In this document: positions 52,232-61,761 of the stretch, piece after piece
Layout of the letters: every line of letters begins with the position of its first letter
Position numbering within the stretch: the stretch's first letter is position 1
NCBI GenBank assembly: GCA_020161475.1
Contig: JAIUNQ010000002.1
Location: 1 to 64,000 of the forward strand
DNA length: 64,000 nucleotides
Direction: 5' to 3'
Source of the DNA: Pseudomonadota bacterium
Lineage (GTDB): Bacteria; Pseudomonadota; Alphaproteobacteria; Rhizobiales; Beijerinckiaceae
Made by a program: the position numbers and the translations under genes
Notes under the pieces: model-generated
Database searches by the model: none
What the model was told of the DNA's origin: nothing
What the model saw: only the letters and a program-made list of their open reading frames with translations

Positions 52232-53251
52232 ATGCGTCGCGCGACTTATCTATCTGGTTTTATTGCAGGTTTTTTTGGACTTACCAGCATCTCCACCGCG
52301 CAGGACGCGAATCCGAAAAGCCTTCCGCGCTGCGATGCATTCCGCACCGCCGTGCTGCTCGAGTTGTGCAAAAGCAGCGTCACGGTGAGCATTTCGCGCT
52401 CGTACGATCGGGAGACTTACAGCACCTCCACCGCTGATCCCTTTTTCGGGACCAGCGGCCTCTGGCGGCGGCGCATCCACAACAGCGAACGCGTCGGCGT
52501 GCAATGGACGCCGAGTGAAAATGTCCGCATCGGCATCAGTGGTTCGCTATACGCCGGAAACGGCACCAATGAGCGGAGCCAAATTAGCTCGTTCAACGCT
52601 TTTGCCGCCCGCACCGTCTATGGAACGCATCACGCCCCCGGGGTGGATGCCAAGGTGCGCCTCCTCTCCGGGACCGCGTGGGGCGGTGAGCACAGGATTT
52701 TCGCGTTGGGAAGCCTGCAGCTTGTCAGCAGCTATCGCTCGACGATCCATCGCACGACCTACTTGCCACCGTTTTTCTCATTCGCCTTTTCCAACACGGG
52801 CAAGGCTCCACAATCTGCTCAGGGTTCTGTAGGGCTTCAATCGTCGCACAACTGGACGCTGGATCGACTGGGGCTGGATATCATTTCCCAGAATACGTTC
52901 TCCTACTCGCGCGTTGAGCGCACCACCCGCTTTACCTATAGTTTCGACACCGGGCTGATGGTCGCGCATGCAGCAAGCGGGGTTGCCCTTGGTCCCAAAC
53001 TCAGCATCCAGCCGACGCCCGTCTCAGGAACGCGCCTTCGTCCTTATGTGATGACAGGCCTTGCGGGCTATTTTGCCCCCGCGCAACTTCTGGGCATTGC
53101 TGCCCTGCGCGGGTTCGTTCTGGACGGCTCGGCGACGTGGCTCGCGGTGCAAAAGATCGACCGCAATTACTTTCCGCCGACATTCGATGCTCGTCCTGTC
53201 CGACACAGGCTCGAAGCGTTTGGGCGCCTCCGCTACACCGTCGAATACTGA
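52232..53251 (+). CDS. Unknown probable outer-membrane beta-barrel protein
   Basis: About 339 residues. The N-terminus MRRATYLSGFIAGFFGLTSI and following STAQ is a signal peptide. Two Cys pairs candidates (SLPRCDAF, LLELCKSS) follow. The rest alternates polar and hydrophobic residues in short strands with aromatic girdle residues (for example FTYSFDTGLMVAH) and ends LRYTVEY with a terminal aromatic, as outer-membrane barrels do. No family recognised. The surrounding DNA is less GC-rich than its neighbours. A lipoprotein gene follows after 29 nt, so the two are probably a functional pair. Confidence 0.75.
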   Translation: MRRATYLSGFIAGFFGLTSISTAQDANPKSLPRCDAFRTAVLLELCKSSVTVSISRSYDRETYSTSTADPFFGTSGLWRRRIHNSERVGVQWTPSENVRIGISGSLYAGNGTNERSQISSFNAFAARTVYGTHHAPGVDAKVRLLSGTAWGGEHRIFALGSLQLVSSYRSTIHRTTYLPPFFSFAFSNTGKAPQSAQGSVGLQSSHNWTLDRLGLDIISQNTFSYSRVERTTRFTYSFDTGLMVAHAASGVALGPKLSIQPTPVSGTRLRPYVMTGLAGYFAPAQLLGIAALRGFVLDGSATWLAVQKIDRNYFPPTFDARPVRHRLEAFGRLRYTVEY

Positions 53252-53280
53252 ACGCCCCTTCCCATTAGCAGGAAAGTCCG

Positions 53281-53736
53281 ATGACATTGAAGAAAGTGCT
53301 GCCCGCCGCCATCCTCGGCGCGCTCGCTCTCACCGGGTGCAACACCACATCCAACGACAAGCCCATGGTGCTGCTCTCTGCCAAGTCAGAGGCTAACATG
53401 CGCACCCTTCTTGCAACGAGACTGGATGCGCATCCGCGGACGCATCGCCTTTTTCAGCCCATGGCCATCAAGACGGCTGAAATTTCAACGCCGTTTCCCA
53501 CGCCGAGGGTCATCGGCGATCAGCCGAACACCACCTATTGCGTGAAGATTGCCATGGATGCAGCCATTCTTGATACGCTCTATGTCGTGGCCTACGTCAA
53601 CCCGACGTCGGACACCGATTTTCGTGCGGACGTCCACATCGCAGGCTACGCGCCCCCGGCACTTTGCGAGGGGAAAACGATGCAGCCCTTCAGGGAGCTG
53701 ATCGAACTTCGGTCGAGACGAGTCAAAGCGTCCTGA
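53281..53736 (+). CDS. Unknown lipoprotein, partner of the preceding barrel-like protein
   Basis: 151 residues. A lipoprotein signal MTLKKVLPAAILGALALTGC gives acylation at Cys20 (lipobox LTGC). The mature domain has a Cys in NTTYCVKIAMD and another in PPALCEGK, perhaps a disulfide. No family recognised. A ribosome site AGGAAAG precedes the ATG and a strong bidirectional terminator follows. Confidence 0.75.
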   Translation: MTLKKVLPAAILGALALTGCNTTSNDKPMVLLSAKSEANMRTLLATRLDAHPRTHRLFQPMAIKTAEISTPFPTPRVIGDQPNTTYCVKIAMDAAILDTLYVVAYVNPTSDTDFRADVHIAGYAPPALCEGKTMQPFRELIELRSRRVKAS

Positions 53737-53752
53737 GGCTAAGCCCCGCAAC

Positions 53753-53780
53753 AAAAAAGGCCCGCGAAAGCGGGCCTTTT
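53753..53780. terminator. Bidirectional terminator between the lipoprotein gene and rpsI
   Basis: A perfect stem AAAAGGCCCGC/GCGGGCCTTTT with a 4-nt loop GAAA; T runs on both strands serve the convergent genes. Confidence 0.9.
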
Positions 53781-53821
53781 GCATTCTGGTCGAGAAAGCC
53801 GGGCGAACCCGGCATCCCGAA

Positions 53822-54301
53822 TTAGCGCTTCGAGAACTGGAAGGAGCGGCGGGCCTTGGCCTTGCCGTACTTCTTACGCTCGACGGTACGCGAGTCGCGG
53901 GTCAGGAAGCCGCCCTTCTTGAGCGTGGAACGCAGCTCCGGCTCGTAGAAGGTGAGCGCACGGGCGAGGCCGTGACGCACAGCACCGGCCTGGCCGGAAA
54001 GACCGCCACCCGTGCAGGTGACCATGATGTCGTACTGGTCCACGCGGCCAGCGGCGACGAGCGGCTGGTTGAGCACGAGGCGCAGCACCGGGCGGGCGAA
54101 GTACACTTCGACAGCGCGGTTGTTGACCGTGATCTTGCCGGTGCCCGGCTTGATCCAGACGCGAGCAACGGCGTCCTTGCGCTTGCCGGTGGCATAGGCG
54201 CGGCCCTGCTTGTCGAGCTTCTGGACGTGGACGGGAGCCTCAGCCTGCGCCGAAACCTTCGCGCCGCCGAGATCCGAAAGGGAGGAGAGAACCTCAGCCA
54301 T
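53822..54301 (-). CDS. rpsI: 30S ribosomal protein S9
   Basis: 159 residues; the S9 core starts at [17 protein letters not shown] and ends [11 protein letters not shown], the conserved tail that reaches the P-site tRNA. Residues 1-30 are an N-terminal extension seen in alphaproteobacterial S9. It starts 2 nt after the rplM stop and shares its transcript, as almost everywhere in bacteria. Confidence 0.98.
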   Translation of the reverse strand: MAEVLSSLSDLGGAKVSAQAEAPVHVQKLDKQGRAYATGKRKDAVARVWIKPGTGKITVNNRAVEVYFARPVLRLVLNQPLVAAGRVDQYDIMVTCTGGGLSGQAGAVRHGLARALTFYEPELRSTLKKGGFLTRDSRTVERKKYGKAKARRSFQFSKR

Positions 54302-54303
54302 GA

Positions 54304-54789
54304 TTACCCGAGCCTCGTGTTCTTGGAGTTGAGAGCGGCGACATCGAGAACCTGCGGCTGCTGGGCCTCATGCGGGTGCTCGGCACCCTTATAGACGCGG
54401 AGATTGCCGAGGATCTGGCGGCCGAGCGGGCCACGCGGCAGCATGCGCTCCACGGCCTTCTCGATCACACGCTCCGGGAAGCGACCTTCAAGGATGAACT
54501 TCGCAGAACGTTCCTTGATGCCACCGATGTAACCGGTGTGGTGGTAGTAGTTCTTCTGGTTCAGCTTGCGACCGGTGAACACCACCTTCTCCGCGTTGAT
54601 GACGACGATGTTGTCGCCGGTGTCAACGTGGGGGGTGAAGGTCGGGCGATGCTTGCCGCGCAGGCGCATCGCGATGACCGAGGCAAGGCGACCGACAACG
54701 AGACCGGTGGCGTCGATGAGGACCCACTTCTTCTCGACATCGGCCGGCTTCGCCACGAACGAGCGCGTGGCAGAGGTGTAGGCCTTCAT
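54304..54789 (-). CDS. rplM: 50S ribosomal protein L13
   Basis: 161 residues, slightly longer than E. coli L13 (142) at the C-terminus. Core motifs [34 protein letters not shown] and [13 protein letters not shown] are present. First gene of the rplM-rpsI operon; the AT-rich stretch 54880-54940 upstream probably carries the promoter. Confidence 0.98.
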   Translation of the reverse strand: MKAYTSATRSFVAKPADVEKKWVLIDATGLVVGRLASVIAMRLRGKHRPTFTPHVDTGDNIVVINAEKVVFTGRKLNQKNYYHHTGYIGGIKERSAKFILEGRFPERVIEKAVERMLPRGPLGRQILGNLRVYKGAEHPHEAQQPQVLDVAALNSKNTRLG

Positions 54790-54929
54790 GATCCATCCTC
54801 AAAGGAATGAGCGAAAAAGAGAAGCGGCGCCTTGCGGCACCGCGACTGGGTGGGGGATACGCGAAGCTGACTTCTACGTCAACAGGAATATTCGGCATCA
54901 AAATTCGAATATCGCATAAAATTCATCAG

Positions 54930-54957
54930 TTTATAAAATGTGGTATTATTTTACCAC
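54930..54957 (-). terminator. Likely terminator of the thioesterase gene
   Basis: On the minus strand GTGGTA and TACCAC pair around a 6-nt AT loop directly after the stop codon, followed by ATTTTATAAA. The stem is short but well placed. Confidence 0.5.
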
Positions 54958-54958
54958 C

Positions 54959-55399
54959 TCAACGCGGCGGAACCGAATAGGTGCCGGCGACATGCGCCAC
55001 CGGCGCGGCCTGCCCTTCCGAGAAAATGGTCACCTCCCCCACGCACAGCCGCTTGCCGGCCTTGAGCAGGCGCGTCTCCGCCAGAAGATCGGCTTTTTCG
55101 GGCTTGGAGAGGAAATTGATCGACAGGTTAGTGGTGACCGCCAGTTCCACACGCCCCACCACCGAGAGCACAGCAACATAGAGCGCGAAATCCGCCAGCT
55201 CCATCATCGAGGGGCCGGACAGGGTGCCTCCGGGCCGCAGATAGCGCTTGTCATATTTCAGCCGCACGGTGCAGGTGCCCGGCCCGACAGCCTCGATCAC
55301 CTTGGTGCGCCCGCCCAGATTGATCTCGGGGAAGACCTCATCGATGAAGGCTTCCATCTCGTCGCGGTTCAGCATGGGTTGCGCGGGGCGCAGCGGCAT
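54959..55399 (-). CDS. PaaI-family thioesterase (hotdog fold)
   Basis: A 146-residue acyl-CoA thioesterase-like protein. The hotdog signature is LRPGGTLSGPSMMELADFALY, followed by the strand TTNLSINFLSKPEKADLLAE. It lies upstream of rplM on the same strand and is divergent from the enoyl-CoA hydratase gene. The substrate is unknown. Confidence 0.9.
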   Translation of the reverse strand: MPLRPAQPMLNRDEMEAFIDEVFPEINLGGRTKVIEAVGPGTCTVRLKYDKRYLRPGGTLSGPSMMELADFALYVAVLSVVGRVELAVTTNLSINFLSKPEKADLLAETRLLKAGKRLCVGEVTIFSEGQAAPVAHVAGTYSVPPR

Positions 55400-55489
55400 T
55401 CGTCTTCTCCTCCCGGACGTCTTGTGATGGCTTGCCCGGCGGGGCGGCGCGGGTATCCTTGCGCAAAATGAGAGGGGCGGAACGAGCTG

Positions 55490-56290
55490 ATGTCAAACGC
55501 TATGCCGGACACTTCAGACGCAACACTGATCCGCATTCAGGATCATGGCCCGGTGCGCGTGCTCACGCTGGCCAACCCGGCGCGGCGCAATGCGCTTTCG
55601 CGCGCCATGATCGCGCAGGTTCAGGCCGCCCTGGAGGCTGTCCGGGTGGATAGCGCCGTGCGGGTGCTGGTGGTGAATGCCGAAGGGCCGGCCTTCTCTG
55701 CGGGGCACGACCTGAAGGAAATCAATGCCGCGCGTGGCGAGGCAGATGGCGGCAAGGCTTTTTTCGCGGCACTGATGGCGGAATGCGCCGCCATGATGAT
55801 GATGCTGCGCGCCCTGCCCCAGCCGGTGATTGCGGCGGTGGAAACGGTGGCCACCGCGGCAGGCTGCCAGTTTGTAGCCTCCTGTGATCTCGCAGTGGCG
55901 GGGGAGCAAGCCCGTTTTGCGACGCCGGGGGTCAATATCGGGCTGTTCTGCTCCACCCCGATGGTCGCGCTCTCGCGCAATGTGTCGAACAAGCACGCCA
56001 TGGAAATGCTGCTGACGGGCGAGATGATCGATGCGCCGTCGGCGCATCGCTTCGGGCTGGTCAACCGCGTGGTGCCGGAGGGGCAGGCGCTCTACAACGC
56101 GCTGGAGCTGGCCGCACTCATTGCTTCCAAGCCGCCCGTCACGCTGAAGATCGGCAAGGAGGCGTTCTACCGGCAGAAGGAAATGACGCTGGAAGACGCC
56201 TATGGCTATGCGGCCGAGGTGATGGTGGAAAACCTGCTGCATCGTGAGGCTGTCGAGGGCATCGGGGCTTTCGTCAAACCCAAGGGGTGA
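55490..56290 (+). CDS. Enoyl-CoA hydratase/isomerase family protein
   Basis: A 266-residue crotonase. The oxyanion-hole regions are AFSAGHDLKEINAARGE and, near the active site, AVETVATAAGCQFVASCDLAVA. One usual catalytic Glu position is not obvious (AAGCQFV), so hydratase activity on the standard substrate is unsure; it may be an ECHDC3-like member. It is divergent from the thioesterase and is followed by a terminator. Confidence 0.9.
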   Translation: MSNAMPDTSDATLIRIQDHGPVRVLTLANPARRNALSRAMIAQVQAALEAVRVDSAVRVLVVNAEGPAFSAGHDLKEINAARGEADGGKAFFAALMAECAAMMMMLRALPQPVIAAVETVATAAGCQFVASCDLAVAGEQARFATPGVNIGLFCSTPMVALSRNVSNKHAMEMLLTGEMIDAPSAHRFGLVNRVVPEGQALYNALELAALIASKPPVTLKIGKEAFYRQKEMTLEDAYGYAAEVMVENLLHREAVEGIGAFVKPKG

Positions 56291-56311
56291 CGGACACTCC
56301 AGTCTGACATG

Positions 56312-56338
56312 AAAAAGGAGCCTGAACGGCGCCTTTTT
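56312..56338. terminator. Bidirectional terminator between the enoyl-CoA hydratase and chemoreceptor genes
   Basis: AAAAAGGAGCC and GGCGCCTTTTT pair with one mismatch around TGAAC; T runs occur on both strands between convergent genes. Confidence 0.75.
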
Positions 56339-56351
56339 GTGTCGTCCGCGC

Positions 56352-58031
56352 TCACGCGGCGCGGATCGCCTGCAAGAAGCGGTCAACCTCGTGCTTGATG
56401 CGGCCTGCCTCCTCCGACAGGCGCGCAGCGGATTGCAGCACCTGCACCGAGGCGGCACCGGTTTCCTCGGCCCCGCGCGCGACGCCGGTGATGTTTTCGG
56501 TCACGGACTGGGTGCCCATGGCTGCCGCGCGCACGTGCTCGGCGATTTCACCGCTTGAGGCGCGCTGCGCTTCCACGGCTGAGGAGACTTCCAGCGCAAT
56601 GGCGCGCATGTCCTCGATGGTGCTGCCGATGGCTGCCACGGCAGACATGGACTCCCCCGTCACCGACTGCACGCGCGAGACGTTGTTGGCGATTTCAGCC
56701 GTGGCGCTGGTGGTCTGGGCGGCAAGTTGCTTCACCTCTTGGGCGACCACCGCGAAGCCCTTGCCGGCTTCGCCCGCGCGGGCGGCTTCGATGGTGGCAT
56801 TGAGCGCCAGAAGGTTGGTCTGCCCGGCGATCTGGTTGATGAGGTCCACCACCTGCCCGATGGTGGCCACGGACTGTTCGAGATCCGTGAACTTGCTCGC
56901 CATGGCACGGGAGAGGCCATAAGCATTTTCCGCCACAGCCGTTGCGCGGCCCATGCCGTGGGAAATGTCGCCGATGGCCTGAACGATCTGCCCGCCGACA
57001 TCCGAGAGCATATCGATATTGGCATGCATCTGGCCGGAGGTGTCGGACACAATATCCGCCTGACGTGAGGTTTCCTCCGCGCCGGCCGAGAGCTGGCTGG
57101 CGGCCGTGTGCAGCTCGTGGGAGGTACCGGTCAGGGCGGCGACGCGGCTCTCCGCGGCCGCTTCAAAGCTGCGGATGGCCTCTTCGAGGCGGCGCGCGCG
57201 CTCCACTTTCAGAGCGGCCTCGCGGCTGTCCTCGGCCTGACGCTCATGCTCCTGCGCAAGGCGATAGCGGAAGGCTTCGATGGTTTTTGCAATGGCACCG
57301 ACCTCATCTTCCTTGGCGCGGTGGCGCACATCGGTGCCGAAGCGCCCCTCGGATACCGCCGCGAGATCCTCGGTGATGTCGGCGAAGGGCCGCGAAATGC
57401 GACGCGCGCTCCACACCCAGATGCCGCAGGCGATCAGGATGATCATGCCCAGAAAGGCCGCCGTGAAGAGGCGCGTATTGTTGCGCAGGACCGTGTTGCG
57501 GACATCCATTTCCTCCAGGCGCTGCTTGTAGCGCTTGGCGAGGGTTTCGAGCGCGGCGTTCAGCGCGCGGCGCGTATTGCGGTTGGCGTCGTTGTCACCC
57601 ATGGCGCGGGCCGCGGCAAAGCCGCCGCTGCGGGCTGCCGCCACCAGATCGGTGCGCAACTTGATGAAAGCCTCGATCTGCGTCTGGGCCGCGCGGAAAT
57701 CCGCCTCTTCGCCAGTTTCGGTCAGACCGCGCCATTCATTGGTCGCGGCGCGCAAGGAATCGAGGTGGAGCAGCAGCCCCTTGCCGAACTGTTCCACGCG
57801 CTCCGGCGTCTCGGCGATGTAAAGCCCGCGGGACTCCATCACGACGGCATAGACAATGCCGTTGACGCGCTCGACGATGCCCTGTTTTCGCAAGGTCGAG
57901 GTCGTTATCGTGTTCACGTCGGTCAACACGCGGTCCGACCAGACCAGAGAAGCTGCGAAACCGAGCACCAGCATGGCGATCGCGCCCAGCGCGAACTGAA
58001 GCTGAGAAAAGAGACGATTACGGAACTGCAT
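56352..58031 (-). CDS. Methyl-accepting chemotaxis protein (four-helix-type sensor), second of three
   Basis: 559 residues. Membrane segments at about 12-32 and 195-215 flank an all-helical periplasmic domain (four-helix-bundle type). A HAMP domain ([20 protein letters not shown]) follows, then the signalling hairpin with [20 protein letters not shown] and [13 protein letters not shown]. It ends [11 protein letters not shown] 58031 has GGGGGGTG upstream; a longer frame adds unrelated residues. It lies 108 nt after the next chemoreceptor gene, whose C-terminal half is very similar, so the pair looks like a tandem duplication with changed sensors. Confidence 0.94.
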   Translation of the reverse strand: MQFRNRLFSQLQFALGAIAMLVLGFAASLVWSDRVLTDVNTITTSTLRKQGIVERVNGIVYAVVMESRGLYIAETPERVEQFGKGLLLHLDSLRAATNEWRGLTETGEEADFRAAQTQIEAFIKLRTDLVAAARSGGFAAARAMGDNDANRNTRRALNAALETLAKRYKQRLEEMDVRNTVLRNNTRLFTAAFLGMIILIACGIWVWSARRISRPFADITEDLAAVSEGRFGTDVRHRAKEDEVGAIAKTIEAFRYRLAQEHERQAEDSREAALKVERARRLEEAIRSFEAAAESRVAALTGTSHELHTAASQLSAGAEETSRQADIVSDTSGQMHANIDMLSDVGGQIVQAIGDISHGMGRATAVAENAYGLSRAMASKFTDLEQSVATIGQVVDLINQIAGQTNLLALNATIEAARAGEAGKGFAVVAQEVKQLAAQTTSATAEIANNVSRVQSVTGESMSAVAAIGSTIEDMRAIALEVSSAVEAQRASSGEIAEHVRAAAMGTQSVTENITGVARGAEETGAASVQVLQSAARLSEEAGRIKHEVDRFLQAIRAA

Positions 58032-58139
58032 GGTCACCCCCCGCCAATGAGGATGAGGAGAGACTGATAAACTTTTGGTTGCTGATTGATGGCCCTGAGC
58101 AGAAAATTGCGCAGTTGTGCACATTTTCTGCCCATACCT

Positions 58140-59672
58140 TCACGCAGCCCGGATCTCGGAGAGGAAACGCTCCACCTCTTCCCGGATGCCGCCCGCCTCG
58201 CCCGAGAGTTTTTGCGCCGCAGAAAGAACCTGAATCGAGGCAGAACCGGTATCCTGCGCGGCATTAGCCACACCGGCGATGTTCTCGCTCACACTCTCCG
58301 CACGCCTGGCCGCACTGCGCACGTTTTCGGCAATCTGCTCTGTGGCCACCCGCTGCTGGGTCACGGCAGCGGAAACTTCCATGGCAATGGACCGCATTTC
58401 CTCCACGGAAACACAAATACTGGTTGCAGAGTCGATCGACTCCCGCGTCACCGCCCGGATGCGGTTTACGTTGTCGCCGATATCCGCTGTCGCACGGCTT
58501 GTCTGGGCGGCCAGCGCTTTCACCTCCTGCGCCACGACCGCAAAGCCCTTGCCCGCCTCCCCCGCGCGCGCGGCTTCAATCGTCGCGTTCAGGGCCAGAA
58601 GGTTGGTCTGCCCGGCAATGGCGTTGATCAGCTCCACCACATGGCCGATGCTGGCCACGACCTCTTCCAGATTCCGGAATTTTCCCGCCATGGCGATCGA
58701 GAGATCATGGGCGTGGCCGGAAACGCCATTGGCGCGCTCCATGCCCTGAGCAATCTCGCCGATGGCGGACACAAGCTGGTTGCCCGCTTCCACCAGCACA
58801 TCGGTGTTGCGGTGCATCTCGTCCGAGTCCTGCGCCACCACATCGGCCTGTCGTGCTGTTTCCTCGGCACCGGCAGACAGGGTGGAGGCCGCCATGTGCA
58901 GCCCCTGCGAGGTTCCGCTCAAGGCTTCCACACGGCTGGCGGCAGCGGCTTCGAAACGCGCGATGGCCGCCTCCATGCGGGCATGGTTTTCGGATTTGGC
59001 GGCGTGTTCGGCGGCCAGCGCCTGTTCGCTCGCATTCCGCTGGATCAGCATGAGGCGAAAGCTCTCGATGGCGCGCGAAATGACGCCGACTTCATCGACG
59101 CGCTGCTGATAGGCCACGGGAAAGGCCGTATCGCCGCCATTGAGCCGTCTCAGCGCCTCGGAAATCGCATTGAAGGGACGCGACATGTAATGCGCGGTCC
59201 AGGCCCAGCCGCCCAGCGTCATCAGGGCGATCATCCCCAGAACACCGTTGGCGAGCAGCACGGTGAGCAAGCGGCGCTCATCGGCGCGCAGCTTCAGGTC
59301 CAGCAAGGCTTCGGCATAAAGCGTTGCCAGCGAGTTGAGCGCAGGGGAAATCGCCGCGGGCTCGGTGGCGATGGCGCGTTCGAGCGCTGCAAAAGCCGGG
59401 CGGTCGCGCTCGGTGATGTGGGCGCGCCACGGATCAAGGGTTCCGGCAAGGGCGGCGCTGCTGCGTTGACCGCCTTCGACAAGACCGCTGGCACGCTCCA
59501 GCATCATCTGCCGCGCGATGAGCGACGCGCGGGCGCGCTCCATCTCCCCCGCCAGACGCTGCTCGCGCCAGGAGACACCCACCAGCACGAGGCTGAGCAG
59601 CCCCAGTGTGGCCAGAAAGATCTGCAATCTCAGGAACAAGCGTTCCCACAACCAGCGCGCCATGCCGAGCAT
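58140..59672 (-). CDS. Methyl-accepting chemotaxis protein, third of three
   Basis: 510 residues. Membrane segments near 15-35 and 168-188 surround a short helical sensor of about 130 residues. The HAMP region contains [16 protein letters not shown], and the signalling tip is [20 protein letters not shown] with [14 protein letters not shown]. It ends FLSEIRAA, like its neighbour. The ATG at 59672 follows AAAGGA. An FNR/FixK-like box lies 67 bp upstream. No cheA, cheW or cheR gene is in the window. Confidence 0.94.
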   Translation of the reverse strand: MLGMARWLWERLFLRLQIFLATLGLLSLVLVGVSWREQRLAGEMERARASLIARQMMLERASGLVEGGQRSSAALAGTLDPWRAHITERDRPAFAALERAIATEPAAISPALNSLATLYAEALLDLKLRADERRLLTVLLANGVLGMIALMTLGGWAWTAHYMSRPFNAISEALRRLNGGDTAFPVAYQQRVDEVGVISRAIESFRLMLIQRNASEQALAAEHAAKSENHARMEAAIARFEAAAASRVEALSGTSQGLHMAASTLSAGAEETARQADVVAQDSDEMHRNTDVLVEAGNQLVSAIGEIAQGMERANGVSGHAHDLSIAMAGKFRNLEEVVASIGHVVELINAIAGQTNLLALNATIEAARAGEAGKGFAVVAQEVKALAAQTSRATADIGDNVNRIRAVTRESIDSATSICVSVEEMRSIAMEVSAAVTQQRVATEQIAENVRSAARRAESVSENIAGVANAAQDTGSASIQVLSAAQKLSGEAGGIREEVERFLSEIRAA

Positions 59673-59738
59673 GAGAATTCCTTTCCCTTCCCCACTTCAA
59701 CTTCAGGGTGCAGGCGTAAATATCTGGTTGAGCGATCC

Positions 59739-59752
59739 CTGATATAAATCAA
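59739..59752. promoter_or_regulatory. FNR/FixK-like box upstream of the third chemoreceptor gene
   Basis: CTGATATAAATCAA matches TTGAT-N4-ATCAA in 9 of 10 positions. It is 67 bp upstream of the chemoreceptor start (minus) and 106 bp upstream of the CoA-binding protein gene (plus). The distance suits activation of the chemoreceptor gene, with an AT-rich -10-like AGATATTTA between. Confidence 0.5.
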
Positions 59753-59858
59753 ATCGCGCGGAATTCGTGTGGCTTGCCAAGGCGCGGCCGCAATTTCCCT
59801 TGGCGGGCGGTTTGGCTTGCGCAAGAGTGCGCTCCCCGAAACGACGAAACACTACTTC

Positions 59859-60392
59859 ATGGCCGCCCTCACCTACCCCGACGAGCTGATCCGCACGGTG
59901 ATGCGCACCTCCAAACGCATTGCCATGGTGGGCGCCTCGGACAACCCCTCGCGCCCCAGCTACATCGTGTTCAAGTATCTGAAAGAACGCGGATACGAGG
60001 TGTTTCCGGTCAATCCTGGGCGCGTCGGTGCTCAGCTGTTGGGGGTGCCTTTCTATGGCAGCCTGATGGATGTGCCCGCACCCATCGATATGGTGGACAT
60101 TTTCCGCGGGGCGGAGGCCGCGCCGGGCATCGTGGCGGAAGCCCTCGCGCTGCCGGAGCGACCCAAGGTGATCTGGATGCAGCTGAGCGTGATCTCCGAG
60201 GAGGCCCGCGCGCTTGCCGAGGCCGAGGGGCTGACGGTCATCATGGATCGCTGCCCCAAGATCGAATACGGGCGCCTCTCCGGCGAGATTTCCTGGGGCG
60301 GCATCGCCTCCGGGCAGATCAGCGCCAAGCGCCCGCGCCTTGCGGGCAGCGGCTTCCAGAAGCTCAAGTTGGACCGCTCAGGCGATCAGTGA
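59859..60392 (+). CDS. CoA-binding (YccU-like) protein
   Basis: A 177-residue CoA-binding-domain protein: Rossmann-like IAMVGASDNPSRPSYIVFKYL, VFPVNPG and the conserved DMVDIFR and DRCPKIEY motifs. Function in cells is not well known. It starts at ATG 59859; the frame upstream has no family match. In related genomes it lies next to metZ; here a TetR gene and an AhpD-like gene separate them. It overlaps the convergent TetR gene by 15 nt. Confidence 0.92.
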   Translation: MAALTYPDELIRTVMRTSKRIAMVGASDNPSRPSYIVFKYLKERGYEVFPVNPGRVGAQLLGVPFYGSLMDVPAPIDMVDIFRGAEAAPGIVAEALALPERPKVIWMQLSVISEEARALAEAEGLTVIMDRCPKIEYGRLSGEISWGGIASGQISAKRPRLAGSGFQKLKLDRSGDQ

Positions 60393-60965
60393 CGGCAGCA
60401 GACCGTCCATCGTCCGGTAATAGGCTTCATCTTCGCCGTGCATCCGGCTGAGGAGCAAGGCACCGACCATGGCGGAAAGCAGTGCCTCTGCTTTTCGGCG
60501 GTTCTCCGCACGCTCGCGTGACGGATGCAGGGCCGCGAGCGCCTCGGTCAGCGCCGCAAGAAAAGCCTCGGAGAAGCGATGCATTGCGGCAATCACCTCT
60601 TCGGGCAGCCCCGAGAGGGAGGCCGCGAAGACGCCACCAAAGCAAAACGTTCCCCCGCTCTGCTTGAGCTTGCCGAAGTTGCGGACAATGTTCTCGATCC
60701 GCGCGCGTGCGTCCTTTTCCTCAACCCCCAACGCGTCGATTTGCCCGGCGAGACAGCCGGAGGCGGAGTCCAGCGCGGCCGCCGTCAACGCTGCCTTGCT
60801 GGGGAAATGATAAAAGACGGCAGCGGTCTGGACGCCTGCGGCGCTGGCCACATCCTTGATCGACACGCCTTCGTAGCCGCGCGCCGACATCATCTGCTCG
60901 GCAATCTCCAACAGACGTGAGCGGGTGTCGTGCGCTGGAGCTCGGGTGCTTTTGACAGGCTTCAT
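60378..60965 (-). CDS. TetR-family transcriptional regulator
   Basis: A 195-residue repressor. The DNA-binding helices are RSRLLEIAEQMMSARGYEG and VSIKDVASAAGVQTAAVFYH-F, matching TetR. The C-terminal ligand domain has a Cys in GGTFCFGG, which might sense an electrophile or oxidant. It is divergent from the AhpD-like gene, and two perfect palindromes lie between them, so it very probably represses both. ATG 60965 is chosen; a 12-residue upstream extension is unlike the family. Confidence 0.92.
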   Translation of the reverse strand: MKPVKSTRAPAHDTRSRLLEIAEQMMSARGYEGVSIKDVASAAGVQTAAVFYHFPSKAALTAAALDSASGCLAGQIDALGVEEKDARARIENIVRNFGKLKQSGGTFCFGGVFAASLSGLPEEVIAAMHRFSEAFLAALTEALAALHPSRERAENRRKAEALLSAMVGALLLSRMHGEDEAYYRTMDGLLPSLIA

Positions 60966-61046
60966 GGTGTCGTCTTCGTCCCATCCATTCCCGGCGATCA
61001 CTGGTTTGTGAACGCCACGGATCGCCTGAACCCAGATTGCCTCTTT

Positions 61047-61060
61047 ACTGATCGATCAGT
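61047..61060. promoter_or_regulatory. TetR operator copy 1
   Basis: Perfect palindrome ACTGATCGATCAGT in the divergent gap between the TetR and AhpD-like genes; TTT and CAA flank it. Its centre is 37 bp from that of copy 2. Confidence 0.85.
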
Positions 61061-61080
61061 CAAGAGATATGCCTGACATA

Positions 61081-61100
61081 CTTACTGATCGATCAGTAAG
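61081..61100. promoter_or_regulatory. TetR operator copy 2
   Basis: Perfect 20-bp palindrome CTTACTGATCGATCAGTAAG, sharing the 14-bp core of copy 1. It ends 19 bp before the AhpD-like start, so binding would block that promoter or early transcription. Confidence 0.88.
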
Positions 61101-61119
61101 AACAACAACGGAGATCGAC

Positions 61120-61659
61120 ATGCCCCGTATTGCCCCCGCTGCTCATCCCGCCCCCGAAGCTCAGGCGCTCCTCGATGGTGTGAAGGCGAAGATCGGCATG
61201 GTGCCGAACCTTTACGCCACCCTCGCCCATGCGCCGGTCGCATTGGAATCGTTCCTGCAGAGCGGCGACACGCTCGGCCGTGGTCGTCTGAGCGCCAAGG
61301 AGCGTGAGTTGGTCGCGCTGGCCGCAGCGGAACTGAACAGCTGCGCCTATTGCCTCTCCGCCCATACCGCCATCGCAAAGGGCGCCGGGCTTTCCGCCGA
61401 AGCCATCGCCCAGGCCCGGCTCGGGCAACCCAGCGAGGCGCGGGCCGCGGCCATCGTCAACCTGACCCGCGCCATCGTGCGCGAGCAGGGCAAGCTATCG
61501 CAGGCGGATCTGGCTGCCGCCTTCGCCGGCGGCCTGACGGAAGGGGACCTCGTTGAGGTTCTGGCTGTTACCGTCCGCAACATTTTCACCAACTACGCCA
61601 ACCACATCTTCGATACCATGATCGACTTTCCGGCGGTGACCCCCGGCAAGGCGGCCTGA
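61120..61659 (+). CDS. AhpD-like carboxymuconolactone decarboxylase-family protein
   Basis: A 179-residue AhpD-like peroxidase-related protein. The redox motif is NSCAYCLSAHTAIAKGAGL (CxxC followed by His), which in AhpD supports disulfide-based peroxide removal. The N-terminal region has KAKIGMVPNLYATLAHAP, typical of the group. ATG 61120 has GGAG 6 nt upstream; an earlier in-frame ATG lies between the two operators and is rejected. It is probably derepressed when the TetR binds its ligand. Confidence 0.92.
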   Translation: MPRIAPAAHPAPEAQALLDGVKAKIGMVPNLYATLAHAPVALESFLQSGDTLGRGRLSAKERELVALAAAELNSCAYCLSAHTAIAKGAGLSAEAIAQARLGQPSEARAAAIVNLTRAIVREQGKLSQADLAAAFAGGLTEGDLVEVLAVTVRNIFTNYANHIFDTMIDFPAVTPGKAA

Positions 61660-61761
61660 CGCCCGCCGACCGCTACGGGCCGGGACGGCATTGGCCTTGT
61701 CCCGGCCTTCTCCTCGCGCAGCGAACAGGCTAACGTGATGGGACTGTCGTTCTTATTATCG

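Noticed and set aside
61069..61119. Upstream in-frame ATG of the AhpD-like gene
   Set aside because: It would place the operator inside the coding region and lacks a ribosome site; ATG 61120 has GGAG at good spacing.
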